From contig JAJEJG010000004.1 of assembly GCA_022828225.1 (NCBI GenBank), positions 39,605 through 103,604 of the forward strand: a stretch of 64,000 nucleotides of DNA, read 5' to 3'. Origin of the DNA: Nitrospirales bacterium. Its GTDB lineage: Bacteria > Nitrospirota > Nitrospiria > Nitrospirales > UBA8639. Both the position numbers and the translations under genes were made by a program. Of the stretch, positions 8,393-19,412 are shown piece by piece. Positions within the stretch are counted from its first letter, which is position 1; each line of letters starts with the position of its first letter. The notes under the pieces were generated by a model. That model ran no database searches and had not been told where the DNA came from. It worked only from the letters and a program-made list of their open reading frames with translations.

Positions 8393-9946
8393 ATGCCGAC
8401 CGACGATCATCGAAATGAATCCGTGACCATGGCGCCGATGGACGAGTTCAATCAGCAACTCATTCACAACGTCCATCCGCCAACCTGGACCAACCCCACC
8501 CCCAGCGGTCGATACAACGTCGTCGTCATCGGGGCCGGGACCGCCGGGCTGGTCACCGCGGTGGTGGCTGCCGGGCTTGGCGCCAAAGCAGCCCTGATCG
8601 AACGACATTTGATGGGCGGGGATTGTCTGAACGTAGGATGCGTGCCGTCAAAAGGCGTCATTCGCGCGTCCCGTGCGTGGACCGCGGTAAAACGGGGCAG
8701 AGAATTCGGCGTCATCGTTCCGGACGGAATCAAGACCGATTTCGGAGTCGCCATGGAGAGAATGCGAAAACTGCGAGCACGCATCAGCCGGGTGGATTCG
8801 GCGCATCGCTTTGCCGGTCTGGGCGTTGACGTGTTCCTGGGCGCGGGCCGGTTCACCGGAACGCATACGATCGACGTGGACGGCGCCACGCTAGAATTTG
8901 CAAAGGCCGCGATCTGTACCGGCGCACGCGCGGCAGCCCCGCCCATTCACGGTCTGGAAGCGGCAGGCTACCTGACAAACGAAACCGTCTTCTCCTTGAC
9001 CCGCCTTCCCCCGCGCTTGGCCGTCATCGGCGCCGGCCCGATCGGCTGTGAGATGGCCCAGACCTTTGCTCGATTCGGCAGCCGTGTATCCCTTTTCGAG
9101 CAAACCGGGCACATTCTTCCCCGCGAGGATGCGGATGCCGCGGAAATCGTCCAAACGCAAATGACTGAAGACGGCGTCGTGTTTCTCTTTGATTCGCAGA
9201 TCACGTCAGTCGAATTGCGCGGACAGGAGAAAGTCCTGCATTACGACAGCCATGGCGAGTCACATGAACTCGCGGTCGACGAAATACTCGTCGGCGTGGG
9301 ACGCGCCCCCAACGTGGAGGGGCTCGGGCTCGAAACGGCCGGAGTGGAGTATGATACCCGGACCGGCGTGAAGGTGAACAGCCGGTTACAAACGACCAAT
9401 CCCAACGTCTATGCGGCCGGGGACGTCTGCTTTCCGTTTAAATTCACGCACGCTGCGGACGCCATGGCCCAAATCGTCATTCAAAACGCTTTGTTCCCTC
9501 ATCCCCTTGGATTGGGGTACGCCAACACGGATTCACTCATTATTCCCTGGGCGACCTATACGGACCCGGAAATCGCGCACGTCGGGCTGTATGAAGCCGA
9601 GGCGAAGAACAAGGGAATCGAGGTGGATACGTTTACGTTTAGACTCGACGAAGTCGACCGGGCTGTTCTGGATGGAGAGGAGCACGGCTTTGCCCGCGTG
9701 CACGTGAAGAAAGGCACCGACGTCATCGTGGGCGCGACAATCGTCGCGGCGCATGCCGGCGATATGATCAGCGAATTCACATTGGCCATGAAAGGGGGGC
9801 TCGGTTTGGGCACGATCACGGGCACGATCCACCCCTACCCCACGCAGGCCGAAGTCGTCAAAAAAGTGGCCAATGCCTGGAGAAAAACCACCCTCACCGA
9901 GAGCAAGAAACGATTCCTCGAGAAATTGTTTGCCTGGAGGCGGTAA
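8393..9946 (+). CDS. mercuric reductase-like FAD-dependent pyridine nucleotide-disulfide oxidoreductase
   Basis: GAGTAGLVTA, GGDCLNVGCVPSK; no C-terminal vicinal Cys pair. Confidence 0.85.
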   Translation: MPTDDHRNESVTMAPMDEFNQQLIHNVHPPTWTNPTPSGRYNVVVIGAGTAGLVTAVVAAGLGAKAALIERHLMGGDCLNVGCVPSKGVIRASRAWTAVKRGREFGVIVPDGIKTDFGVAMERMRKLRARISRVDSAHRFAGLGVDVFLGAGRFTGTHTIDVDGATLEFAKAAICTGARAAAPPIHGLEAAGYLTNETVFSLTRLPPRLAVIGAGPIGCEMAQTFARFGSRVSLFEQTGHILPREDADAAEIVQTQMTEDGVVFLFDSQITSVELRGQEKVLHYDSHGESHELAVDEILVGVGRAPNVEGLGLETAGVEYDTRTGVKVNSRLQTTNPNVYAAGDVCFPFKFTHAADAMAQIVIQNALFPHPLGLGYANTDSLIIPWATYTDPEIAHVGLYEAEAKNKGIEVDTFTFRLDEVDRAVLDGEEHGFARVHVKKGTDVIVGATIVAAHAGDMISEFTLAMKGGLGLGTITGTIHPYPTQAEVVKKVANAWRKTTLTESKKRFLEKLFAWRR

Positions 9947-9969
9947 GAAGCGATCAGGCAAGCGCATGA

Positions 9970-9991
9970 GGACAACCACGGAGGGTTGTCC
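9970..9991. repeat. hairpin repeat GGACAACC-acggag-GGTTGTCC
   Basis: Perfect 8-bp stem, followed by CTAC; related to 10567..10588. Confidence 0.7.
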
Positions 9992-10546
9992 CTACTTCCA
10001 TTTGATGTTGCACCCGGCGCTGGGGCGTTGAGCCTCGCTCACGGGTTGATCCGCCAGGACGGCGTCGATCGCCGCTCGTAAATCCTTCCCCGTCACCGGC
10101 TTGCCGTTCCCCGGACGGCTGTCATCCAACTGCCCCCGGTAGGCCAGCTTCCGCGCCTTGTCGAATAAAAAGAAATCCGGGGTGCAGGCTGCCGTGAAGA
10201 CTTTGGCCACGGCCTGGGTTTCATCGTAACAGTACGGAAACGTGAATTCGAGTTCCCGGGCCATGGCGCGCAAACGATCCGGATGGTCATCCGGATAGTT
10301 GTCCACGTCGTTACTGCTGATCGCAATCACGCCAAGCGATTGGCCGGCATAATCCCGTCCCAGCCGGCCCAATTCCTGCTGTACGTGAACCACGTAAGGG
10401 CAATGCCGGCAAATGAACATCACCAGCAAACCGTGTTGTCCGGCAAATTGGTCGGGACGGATCATCTCGCCCGACACGACGTCCGGCAATTCAAAATCGG
10501 GAATGGTCGTTCCCAAGGCCAACATACTTGAATGGGTCAATGCCAT
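9992..10546 (-). CDS. thioredoxin-family/AhpC-TSA-like protein
   Basis: FICRHCPYVVHVQQELGRLGRDYAGQ...FLFDKARKLAYRGQLDDSRPGNGKPVTGKDLR. Confidence 0.85.
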   Translation of the reverse strand: MALTHSSMLALGTTIPDFELPDVVSGEMIRPDQFAGQHGLLVMFICRHCPYVVHVQQELGRLGRDYAGQSLGVIAISSNDVDNYPDDHPDRLRAMARELEFTFPYCYDETQAVAKVFTAACTPDFFLFDKARKLAYRGQLDDSRPGNGKPVTGKDLRAAIDAVLADQPVSEAQRPSAGCNIKWK

Positions 10547-10566
10547 ATACCTGCTCCGTTACAGTA

Positions 10567-10588
10567 GGCAACAACGATCGTTGTTGCC
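10567..10588. repeat. perfect 22-bp palindrome GGCAACAACGATCGTTGTTGCC
   Basis: Self-complementary over all 22 nt. Confidence 0.8.
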
Positions 10589-10603
10589 CTATTACATAAC
10601 AAA

Positions 10604-10652
10604 AAGCCTTGAAAAGGAAAAGCCCCAATCCGGCTTTTCCCCTTCAAGGCTT
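10604..10652. terminator. bidirectional terminator-like hairpin downstream of bacterioferritin
   Basis: AAGCCTTGAAAAGGAAAAGCC / GGCTTTTCCCCTTCAAGGCTT stem (2 mismatches). Confidence 0.7.
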
Positions 10653-10671
10653 GGACGAAGCGAGTGGTCGC

Positions 10672-11151
10672 TTAACTGCCTTCTTCGTGTAGCTGTTCGC
10701 TCAGGTAATTTTGCAGCCCGACCTGCTTGATGCTTTCCAACTGCGTTTCGATCCAGTCGATGTGTTCTTCTTCCTCTTTCGCCATGTCTTCCAGCATGTG
10801 ACGCGTCGTAAAATCGCCAACCTTCGTACAATGCTGGATACCTTCGGTCATCATCTTGACCATGGCCTTTTCCTTGTCCAGGTCGGCTTTCAACTGTTCC
10901 GGAACGGTCTCCCCGATCTTGACCGTTCCCAGCCGCTGCATGTTGGGAAGGCCTTCCAGAAACAGAATGCGATCGATGACCTCTTTCGCGTCTTTCATTT
11001 CTCCGTAGCTACGATCCAGGACGTGATGGTGCAAATTCTCATATCCCCAGTTCTTGCACATCTTGGCGTGCAAAAAATATTGATTGATGACCGTCAATTC
11101 TTCGGTCAACAGCTTGTTGAGAAGATCGACAACTCCTTGTTTGGCTTTCAT
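10672..11151 (-). CDS. bfr: bacterioferritin
   Basis: MKAKQGVVDLLNKLLTEELTVINQYFLHAKMCKNWGYENL...EEEEHIDWIETQ. Confidence 0.92.
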   Translation of the reverse strand: MKAKQGVVDLLNKLLTEELTVINQYFLHAKMCKNWGYENLHHHVLDRSYGEMKDAKEVIDRILFLEGLPNMQRLGTVKIGETVPEQLKADLDKEKAMVKMMTEGIQHCTKVGDFTTRHMLEDMAKEEEEHIDWIETQLESIKQVGLQNYLSEQLHEEGS

Positions 11152-11273
11152 GGCAGTCTCCTTTTAGGTGCCGGTTATGTGTTTTACCGTGCTTTCCGAA
11201 CTATGAGTACTTCCGAATTTCGATTATCATCATGATCTCAAGGTACCCCTTCTCTTGCTTGATGTCAATATAA

Positions 11274-11289
11274 AATACTAGGTAGTATT
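11274..11289. promoter_or_regulatory. operator-like palindrome AATACT-AGGT-AGTATT
   Basis: Perfect 6-bp arms in the AT-rich divergent region between bfr and the 11428 gene. Confidence 0.4.
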
Positions 11290-11427
11290 ACATATAATTG
11301 ATTCTCTTTCTCAAATTCGCCGATTCGGATTCTCAACGTCCGGCCGCGTCGGAGAAAGGGGTTTTAAGAACAAGAATCAAGATACTCGAGTTGACCCGTT
11401 TTTTCGCTCGATGCTACTGTCGATTTG

Positions 11428-14400
11428 ATGCCTGACTCACACCCGACCCGACCTCCGAACCGCCTCATTCACGAAACCAGCCCTTATCTCCTGCAACACG
11501 CCCACAACCCGGTGGATTGGTATCCCTGGGGCCCGGAAGCGCTCCACCTTGCCAAGGAACAGGATAAGCCTCTTCTCCTGTCGATCGGGTATTCCGCGTG
11601 TCATTGGTGCCACGTCATGGAGCGGGAATCGTTCGAAAACGACGAGATCGCCGCACTCATGAATCGCTATTACGTCTGCGTCAAGGTTGACCGTGAAGAA
11701 CGCCCGGATCTAGACGAGATCTACATGCAGGCCACCATCGCCATGAACCAGGGAAACGGCGGTTGGCCCATGACGGTGTTCCTGACGCCGGATCAACAAC
11801 CGATCTTCGCCGGCACGTACTTTCCGCCGACCGACAAATGGGGCAGACCCGGCTTCGGCACGGTCCTCAAAAAAATTGCCGAAGGCTGGGAACGCGACCG
11901 CCCCGCCATTGCCGACAGCGCCACGCGTTTCACCGACCGGTTGCAAACGGCCATGCGCGTCCCCGCGCCCACGACGGTCGGGCAACAGGAGTTGGACTCC
12001 GCGGTCGAGCAATTCTCAGCGGACTTTGACCCGATCTATGGCGGGTTCGGCCAGGCCCCCAAATTTCCACCGGCCACCGGCCTGGCGTTTCTCCTCCGGC
12101 AATACCGCCGAACCGGAACGGAACACGTCCTTCACATGGTTTGTAAAACCCTGGATGCCATGGCCGGCGGCGGCATGTACGACCATATCGGTGGAGGGTT
12201 CGCCCGGTATTCGACGGACGAACGCTGGCTGGTTCCCCACTTTGAAAAAATGCTCTACGACAACGCGCTGCTCGCGAAGACGTATCTCGAAGCGTTCCAG
12301 GTTACCGGCAACCTCGAATACAAGCGCGTCACCTGCGAAATTCTTGATTACATCCTTCGGGAAATGACCTCACCCGAAGGTGGCTTTTATTCCGCCACGG
12401 ACGCCGACTCGGAGGGCGTCGAAGGAAAATTCTTCGTGTGGGACCCCGAACAAATCCGGGCAGTCGTTCCATCGGAGCAGGATGCGGTCCGCTTCTGCGC
12501 GTATTACGACATTACCTCCGACGGCAATTGGGAACACCACAGTATTCCCAATACCCCCCACTCTCTCGAACAAGCGGCCGAGAAACTTTCCTGTTCCCCG
12601 GAGGAGCTTCGAGAAACAATCGACCGGGTCAAACCGCTCGTGTATCAGGCGCGCCTGAAACGCGTGCCCCCCGGGTTGGATGATAAAATCATCACGGCCT
12701 GGAACGGCATGATGATCAGCGCCATGGCCGAAGCGGCACGGGTCCTGAGGCATGCCCCCTATCTGGAAGCCGCACGTCGGGCCGCGGATTTTCTGCTCAA
12801 TACGCTCTCCCGTCCCGACAGAGGCCTGTATCGCACCTATCGGGCAGGCAAGGCCCATCTCGACGCGTACCTGGAGGATTACGCCTATCTCGCGGAAGCC
12901 CTCATCGACGTGTACGAAGCCGGGCGCGAGGAAGGATACCTCAGGGAGGCCGTCCGATTGGGCGAACGACTGTTGAGCGATTTTCTGGATAAGAAGCACG
13001 GTGGATTTTTTACCACGGCCAATGATCACGAAGTCCTCATCCTGCGAGGACGTGAAGGCCCGGACGGCGCCACGCCGAGCGGCAACGCCGTGGCGGCCAT
13101 GGCCTTGGCCCGCCTCTCGTTCCACGAGGATCGTGAAGATTTTCGGAACGCCGCCACGCAGGCTGTTCGAGCCTACGGCCAACAGATCAGTCGCATACCC
13201 AGGGGGTTCGCCAAGACGATCATGGCAGCGGAGTTCCTGCTGAACGGCCCGCTGGAATTGGCAATCCTCGGGTCGCCAAGCGACGAAGGGCACGACCGGT
13301 TGCTCGACGCCGTTGCGGGTCACTTCATTCCCCATCGCATCATCGCTCACGGCAACCCCGATGATCCCGAGTCCCGGCATCCACTTCTCAAAGGCAAGGG
13401 CCTCGTTGGGGGACAAGCGGCCTTATACGTGTGTCGAAACTATGCCTGTCAGGCTCCCATCACCAATCCCGATGACGTGGCGCAGGCCTTGACCGGTACA
13501 CCTGGCGAGGATTCGCGGTCACGCACGCTGGCGTCTCAAGGTCTACAGGGGACAGCCACCGTTCAGGGCACCGCCGCCTATGTGTCACGGATCCTGGCAC
13601 GTTCGTCAGGTCCCACGGCCCACGGCTTTACAACGCTGGGGACCACGGGTCTGACCAACTCCCGGATCGGGTTCGGCGGCTACAGAACCGGAATCGATCA
13701 CGAAGACCATCGGGCCGCACTGATGAAAGCCATTCGGGAAGGCTGCAACCTCATCGACACTTCCACCAACTATGCGGACGGAGACAGTGAACGTTTGGTG
13801 GGAAGCGTGCTTCAGGAGTTGTTTGGCCAAAATGAACTGACTCGCGACAACGTGATCGTGGTTTCAAAAGTCGGCTACGTTCAGGGGAAAAATCTGCAAC
13901 ACGCCAAATCCAGGGAGCAGGCCGGACGCGCCTATCCCGAGATGGTCAAATACGGGGAAGACATCTGGCATTGTCTCCACCCCGAGTTTATCGAGGATCA
14001 ACTCGCGGACTCACTCGACCGGCTCGGACTCGCCACGTTGGACATCTGCCTTTTACACAACCCGGAATATTTCCTCTCCGACGCGAAACAACGAAAGCTG
14101 ACCGTCGACGCGACTACCCTGGATGAACTGCGGACTGAATTCTACCGGCGCATCGAGCAGGCGTTTGTCTATTTCGAGCAACAGATCGACTCAGGCCGTA
14201 TCCAATACTACGGCGTCTCCTCCAACACGAGTACGGCCCAACCGGATAATCCGGAAGCGACCTCGCTGTCCCGCATGCTCGAAGCCGCCCAGCGGGCGGC
14301 TCAACGGGCCGGCAAGTCGCACCATGGTTTCCAAGTGCTGCAATTGCCCATGAACCTCTTCGAGTCGGGAGCCTTGCTCACACCCAACACCGGACAGGAA

Positions 14401-15096
14401 CACACCGTGCTGGAGTTTGCCCGGGAACGCCGCGTCGCCGTGTTGGTCAACAGGCCGCTCAATGCCATACCCGCCGACCGACGGGGAATGATACGACTGG
14501 CCGCTCCGCGGTATGAGCCGGTGGACACGTCCTTCGAGACGCAACACCGGACCGTCCTCGCGTTGGAAGACACGTTTCGGAAAGACTTTGCGCCCCTGAT
14601 CCCCTATTCGGGGAAAGGACTGGAACCCAAAGACTTCTTTTCCCTGGCGGATGAACTCGGTCGCCTCCGGTCCCAAATTCACAACCTCGAGCATTGGGAT
14701 CAGATCGAATCGCAGATGATTGCGCCACACGTCAATCAGGCCCTTCAGGTGACCACCAGGCACATGAACCAGGACAAAGCCACGGACTGGCAAAATTGGC
14801 AAACCCGGTACGTCGCCAAGCTGCTGCTCTTACTCAAAATCATGAGACAGGAAGCGGCCAAGAAGAGCGAGCAACACCTGCAATCCGTCACCGCGACGCT
14901 CGACCGATGCCTTCCGGAAGAAAAACGCGGAGAACCATTATCACGAAAGGCGCTGTGGTGTTTGACCAGCACCCCCGGCGTCACCTGCGTCCTGAACGGC
15001 ATCCGCACCACGGACTACGTCGAGGATTCTCTGACGATACTCCGATGGGAACCCTTGCAAAATCCCCGATCAATCTTCGAGAGCATGCAATCGTAA
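11428..15096 (+). CDS. fusion: DUF255/YyaL (spermatogenesis-associated protein 20-like) plus aldo/keto reductase
   Basis: N-terminal [41 protein letters not shown]-terminal [17 protein letters not shown]...[19 protein letters not shown]. Confidence 0.9.
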   Translation: MPDSHPTRPPNRLIHETSPYLLQHAHNPVDWYPWGPEALHLAKEQDKPLLLSIGYSACHWCHVMERESFENDEIAALMNRYYVCVKVDREERPDLDEIYMQATIAMNQGNGGWPMTVFLTPDQQPIFAGTYFPPTDKWGRPGFGTVLKKIAEGWERDRPAIADSATRFTDRLQTAMRVPAPTTVGQQELDSAVEQFSADFDPIYGGFGQAPKFPPATGLAFLLRQYRRTGTEHVLHMVCKTLDAMAGGGMYDHIGGGFARYSTDERWLVPHFEKMLYDNALLAKTYLEAFQVTGNLEYKRVTCEILDYILREMTSPEGGFYSATDADSEGVEGKFFVWDPEQIRAVVPSEQDAVRFCAYYDITSDGNWEHHSIPNTPHSLEQAAEKLSCSPEELRETIDRVKPLVYQARLKRVPPGLDDKIITAWNGMMISAMAEAARVLRHAPYLEAARRAADFLLNTLSRPDRGLYRTYRAGKAHLDAYLEDYAYLAEALIDVYEAGREEGYLREAVRLGERLLSDFLDKKHGGFFTTANDHEVLILRGREGPDGATPSGNAVAAMALARLSFHEDREDFRNAATQAVRAYGQQISRIPRGFAKTIMAAEFLLNGPLELAILGSPSDEGHDRLLDAVAGHFIPHRIIAHGNPDDPESRHPLLKGKGLVGGQAALYVCRNYACQAPITNPDDVAQALTGTPGEDSRSRTLASQGLQGTATVQGTAAYVSRILARSSGPTAHGFTTLGTTGLTNSRIGFGGYRTGIDHEDHRAALMKAIREGCNLIDTSTNYADGDSERLVGSVLQELFGQNELTRDNVIVVSKVGYVQGKNLQHAKSREQAGRAYPEMVKYGEDIWHCLHPEFIEDQLADSLDRLGLATLDICLLHNPEYFLSDAKQRKLTVDATTLDELRTEFYRRIEQAFVYFEQQIDSGRIQYYGVSSNTSTAQPDNPEATSLSRMLEAAQRAAQRAGKSHHGFQVLQLPMNLFESGALLTPNTGQEHTVLEFARERRVAVLVNRPLNAIPADRRGMIRLAAPRYEPVDTSFETQHRTVLALEDTFRKDFAPLIPYSGKGLEPKDFFSLADELGRLRSQIHNLEHWDQIESQMIAPHVNQALQVTTRHMNQDKATDWQNWQTRYVAKLLLLLKIMRQEAAKKSEQHLQSVTATLDRCLPEEKRGEPLSRKALWCLTSTPGVTCVLNGIRTTDYVEDSLTILRWEPLQNPRSIFESMQS

Positions 15097-15112
15097 TGAC
15101 GGCATCGATACT

Positions 15113-15236
15113 CCCTCCCCTTTGTAAGGGGAGGTCAGGTGGGGTAGAGCCAATCGTCCGTACGTCCTGACCGCAGACTCTACCTCCCCTTGCCCCTCCC
15201 CTTCGACAGGCTCAGGACAGGCTTACAAAGGAGGGG
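15113..15236. repeat. paired inverted palindromic repeat with nested CCTTCGACAGGCTCAGGACAGGC insert
   Basis: CTCCCCTTTGTAAGGGGAGGTCAGGTGGGGTAGAG ... CTCTACCTCCCCTTGCCCCTCC[insert]TTACAAAGGAGGGG. Confidence 0.9.
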
Positions 15237-15297
15237 AAAACAGAAAAGTTCCACGAATGAACAACATATCTCCGTCGTCAATATTTGCAGCCATCCA

Positions 15298-17796
15298 TTA
15301 CTCATTTCGTACCCAGATCTCCCAAAAACGGGACATATTTTCCCATTCACGACCCGGTGAATAGTCGCTCAAATCCAGAGGAACGGGTTGGCGATCCGCG
15401 GTGCGCCGGACACGGATTTCCTTAGAATCCGTCTTTGCGGAAAGCAGGATCGCGCCATGGGAATCCGTTCGATAAATGGTCATGGGCTCGTACGCCTGCA
15501 ACACGTCCTTGGCGGGATGCCCGTAACGATTCCCCTGACCCGCGGACACGACCGCAGTTTTCGCGTTGAGTTGCTGAATCCAGTGTCGATTCAGGGAACT
15601 CTTCGCTCCATGGTGCGGAATTTTGACCACGGTCGCCGACCTCACCAAAGGATGGTCGGTCAATCTAGCCAACGCTTCGACTTCCGCATCGGCCGTCAGC
15701 AGAATGGAGTGCTTCCCGCACGTCAGATTCAGGACCACGGAGAGATTGTTCAATTCCGATCCTTGAAAATCGTGCAACGTGGCGTCGTTTTCCACCAACG
15801 GTGGGTTCAGCGATATGAGTCGGCAAAGCCCTTCCCGCACCAATGATTTTCCTTCCATGGCAATACGTTCGACGAGTCCCCGTTTGGCGACCGCATCACG
15901 CAATCGTTGGTAAAAGTGGTTCGTCCGTTGAATCCCGTTACTCCAATAATGATCGACCTCGAAGTTGTCGACGATCCAGGCAAGCCCGCCCACGTGATCC
16001 AATTGCGGATGCGTGGCAATCACGTGAGTCAGCCGCCTGATACCTCGATCCCACAAATACGGTCCCACGACCATTCGGCCGATATCCCAACGTTCATAAG
16101 CGACCCCGCCGTCAACCAGAATCGTGTCGCCCCCGGGAAGTTCGATCACCGTGGCGTCGCCTTGACCTACGTCCAGGAACGTGACGCGTAACGTCTCATC
16201 CTCGAACACGTATCGCGGCGACCACGTCCACCACAACGGACAGACGACCAGCACACTCACGCTCACGATCCGCAACGTCCTTTTCCGGCTGAGCAACGCC
16301 ATCAAGAGACACAGATAGAAGCCTGCCATGGACAGGATCGACGGCGACGCCACGTGCCATTCGGCGCCGGGTATCCCGGCCAACATGCCGACAACGGACG
16401 TCAGGACGTCCATGATTGCCTGATGAACCCAGCCGAAAGGCAAATGTCCCAGCCCGCCGAGCAAGACGATCAGGGACGCGCCGAGTCCCAACGGCACGAC
16501 CAGCATGCCGACGAAAGGCACGACAACCGCATTGGCAAAGAGCCCCAACCAGGCCACTTGATTGAAATAGTACGCCACGAGCGGAACGGTCCCCACGGTG
16601 GCGGCAAGGGTCATCAACGCGTACTGTTTTCCCCAATGCTTCACCTTGTCCGTGAAGGCCTGCGGGATCTCGTCTTCCTCGACGTCGTTCGTACTCCATC
16701 GAAATACCAAGGCAATAGCGAGGACGGATATGTACGAGAGTTGAAAAGACAGAGCGTACAACGCCCCGGGATCTGCCAGCGTCGTACCCAGGGCGGCGAT
16801 ACCCAATGCAATGAGAATCTGTCGCTCATAACCGATCCACACTGCGTAGAGATACAACAGGATCATCAGCAACGATCGAACGGTCGCGACGTGGGCGCCG
16901 GACAACAGCGTATAAAACAGGACCATGGGGACGGTGACCAGCACGGCCAGTTGCCTGGGAGTCAGGATGCACGAAAGTCTTTCCAGCCACCGGGACGGCA
17001 TGCGGCGAGTGAACCCCCTCACGCCCAGGAACGAGACAAAGGCCAGTAATCCCAAATGCGAACCGGATATGGAAATGATATGGACCGTCCCCGTCGTCAT
17101 AAAGTCGTCACGCACGTCCGGGGGAATATCGTTCTGCTCTCCCACGATCATACCCAGGAACAAACCGCGGGCCGGTTGTCGGAGCGTTGAAACGGCAACT
17201 TGGCGCACCCGATTCCTCCCACGATCAATCCACGACCACAGCCATTCACTCAAGTCGGAGACGCCGGGACGTTGAACCTGTATTCGCCCAAGTCCTCTGA
17301 CGGTCGCAACCGCGTGGATGCCGCGATCCCTGAGGTAGGCGCCGTAGTCAAACCCGCCGGGATTCCGGGTGCCGAAAGGCGGGCGAATGCGAGCACGGAC
17401 CGTGATCCTGTCTCCGCGAAATATGTCCGTCTCCGGTTCACACTCGTTACCCGATTGACACGGACGCCAAGTCAAGCGCAGATTTCCACGGGCAGCACGG
17501 CTCGCGGTGCCCCGGTGGACGGAATCCACGGCCACGATCATCGTCATTCGGCCCGGACCATGCTCGACCGGCGCGGTCACGACACCGGAAAGCGTCAACT
17601 CTTGCCGACCGGTCTGAAGCGGCAGATCAACACCTTGATCGGTTCTCGCGTCCAGCAACCAATATGCGACGCCCAACAGGACACAGGCATACAGGATGAG
17701 GCCCTGTTTCCCGGAGAAAACGCTCTTCTTCTCACACCGGGACAACGATCCGGCGACGAAGACCAGCAGCACAATGATAGTGAGCGGAAGATACAA
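15298..17796 (-). CDS. comEC: ComEC/Rec2 DNA-uptake channel
   Basis: Competence TM domain (GMIVGEQNDIPPDVRDDFMTTGTVHIISISGSHLGLLA) plus C-terminal metallo-beta-lactamase domain (DVGQGDATVIELPGGDTILVDGG, THPQLDHVGGL). Confidence 0.92.
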   Translation of the reverse strand: MYLPLTIIVLLVFVAGSLSRCEKKSVFSGKQGLILYACVLLGVAYWLLDARTDQGVDLPLQTGRQELTLSGVVTAPVEHGPGRMTMIVAVDSVHRGTASRAARGNLRLTWRPCQSGNECEPETDIFRGDRITVRARIRPPFGTRNPGGFDYGAYLRDRGIHAVATVRGLGRIQVQRPGVSDLSEWLWSWIDRGRNRVRQVAVSTLRQPARGLFLGMIVGEQNDIPPDVRDDFMTTGTVHIISISGSHLGLLAFVSFLGVRGFTRRMPSRWLERLSCILTPRQLAVLVTVPMVLFYTLLSGAHVATVRSLLMILLYLYAVWIGYERQILIALGIAALGTTLADPGALYALSFQLSYISVLAIALVFRWSTNDVEEDEIPQAFTDKVKHWGKQYALMTLAATVGTVPLVAYYFNQVAWLGLFANAVVVPFVGMLVVPLGLGASLIVLLGGLGHLPFGWVHQAIMDVLTSVVGMLAGIPGAEWHVASPSILSMAGFYLCLLMALLSRKRTLRIVSVSVLVVCPLWWTWSPRYVFEDETLRVTFLDVGQGDATVIELPGGDTILVDGGVAYERWDIGRMVVGPYLWDRGIRRLTHVIATHPQLDHVGGLAWIVDNFEVDHYWSNGIQRTNHFYQRLRDAVAKRGLVERIAMEGKSLVREGLCRLISLNPPLVENDATLHDFQGSELNNLSVVLNLTCGKHSILLTADAEVEALARLTDHPLVRSATVVKIPHHGAKSSLNRHWIQQLNAKTAVVSAGQGNRYGHPAKDVLQAYEPMTIYRTDSHGAILLSAKTDSKEIRVRRTADRQPVPLDLSDYSPGREWENMSRFWEIWVRNE

Positions 17797-18032
17797 AAAA
17801 TAGGACCCAAGCAGGAGTCCCGTAAGGAAGGCAATAATGCCGGGTAGGAATAGTGAGGAGAATAATTGATTGTTGTTGGAAATTTTCGTTGAATTTATAG
17901 GACCATAGGAGAACGCCTTTCGTTTAATTACACGATTTACGACTTATCGGTCAATAAAAAATACCATACTCCCAACGCTCTCGTCGCGAGCAGGCCGATG
18001 GTGGAGATTTTCTATGACACGCTATCTACGAA

Positions 18033-19412
18033 TTATCCGATGGCGGTCTTGACCACGCCGGCCAAGTCATCCGCAACTGCTTTGATCTGAGAATGATCGC
18101 GGCCCTCGACCATGACCCGGACCAAGGGCTCGGTTCCGGAATACCGGACCAGAATCCGTCCCGTCCCGTTCAACCGTTCTTCACCGGAACGTATCGCTTC
18201 CCGTAACTCTGGAAGAGAGCCCAGATCGGGTTTCCGGTTCACCTTCACGCCCAACAGGACTTGCGGAACGGTTTCGATGCACTGAGTCAACTCCGAGATA
18301 GGAGAACCCGACCCCTTGACCAACTTGAGCATTTGCAGGCCGGATATCAGCCCGTCTCCGGTCGTGTTATAGTCGAGAAAAATGACGTGTCCCGATTGTT
18401 CTCCGCCCAGGTTATAGCCCTCGGCCAACATGCGTTCCAGGATGGACCGGTCGCCGACGGAGGTCCGGATCAGGTTGATTCCGTTCTTTTGCATGGCCGA
18501 TTCGAACCCGAAATTCGTCATGACCGTTCCAACGACGGTATCGTGATTGAGCCTGCCGCGTCGCTGGAAATCCAAGGCGAAGGCGGCCAAGGCCTGATCG
18601 CCATGCACCACGTCACCCTCTTCGTTCACAAACACGGCCCGGTCCGCGTCGCCGTCCAAGGCAATCCCCACGTCGCCTCGACGCGCGCGAACGGCCTCCT
18701 GCAATCGCTCCGGACAGAGGGCCCCATACCCCGCATTGATGTTCGTCCCGTCCGGCTCATCACCGATAACGGACACGTCGGCGCCCAATTCCCGTACGAC
18801 CTTGGGAAACACCGAATACGCGGCGCCATGGGCGCAGTCGATGACCACCTTCATCCCCTGATAATCCATTTCGCGCGGCAGGGACCGTTTCACGAATTCG
18901 ATATAGCGTCCTTCTGCATCGGCAATGCGAAACGCCTTGCCGATTTCATCGGCCGTGGGACGAAGATGTTCGATCTCGTTCGTCAAAATCAATTCTTCAA
19001 TGCGCGATTCCAGTTCATCGGGAAGTTTGAAGCCGTCGTGCGAAAAGAACTTGATCCCGTTATCCTGGTAGGGATTGTGGGAGGCGGAAATCATCACCCC
19101 GGCGTCGGCTCGAAGGCTTCGAGTCAAAAACGCCACGCCCGGGGAGGGCATGGGCCCAACCAGCAAGACGTCGACGCCCATGGAACAAATACCGGAAATC
19201 AACGCCGATTCCAACATGTAGCCGGACAGACGGGTGTCTTTCCCGATCACGATTTGATGGTGCCCCGCCATCCCCTTGAAGACGTATGCCACGGCCCTGC
19301 CCAACTTCAGCACCGTTTCGCTGTTCATGGGTTCCAGGTTGGCAACGCCCCGCACACCGTCGGTTCCGAATAGTTTTCGCACCGTACCTCCTGACACCAT
19401 GCCCCCTCTCAA
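18033..19412 (-). CDS. glmM: phosphoglucosamine mutase
   Basis: KLFGTDGVRG, VMISASHNPYQDNGIKFF, LDGDADRAVFV. Confidence 0.95.
   Translation of the reverse strand: MRGGMVSGGTVRKLFGTDGVRGVANLEPMNSETVLKLGRAVAYVFKGMAGHHQIVIGKDTRLSGYMLESALISGICSMGVDVLLVGPMPSPGVAFLTRSLRADAGVMISASHNPYQDNGIKFFSHDGFKLPDELESRIEELILTNEIEHLRPTADEIGKAFRIADAEGRYIEFVKRSLPREMDYQGMKVVIDCAHGAAYSVFPKVVRELGADVSVIGDEPDGTNINAGYGALCPERLQEAVRARRGDVGIALDGDADRAVFVNEEGDVVHGDQALAAFALDFQRRGRLNHDTVVGTVMTNFGFESAMQKNGINLIRTSVGDRSILERMLAEGYNLGGEQSGHVIFLDYNTTGDGLISGLQMLKLVKGSGSPISELTQCIETVPQVLLGVKVNRKPDLGSLPELREAIRSGEERLNGTGRILVRYSGTEPLVRVMVEGRDHSQIKAVADDLAGVVKTAIG

Noticed and set aside
8393-9946. Functional mercuric reductase (merA)
   Set aside because: Only the flavin disulfide core is present; no C-terminal Cys pair, and no MerR/MerT/MerP nearby.
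12370-13416. 348-aa minus-strand ORF
   Set aside because: Antisense to the conserved DUF255-AKR gene; GC-rich shadow frame with no recognisable domain.
18261-19373. 370-aa plus-strand ORF
   Set aside because: Antisense shadow of glmM.
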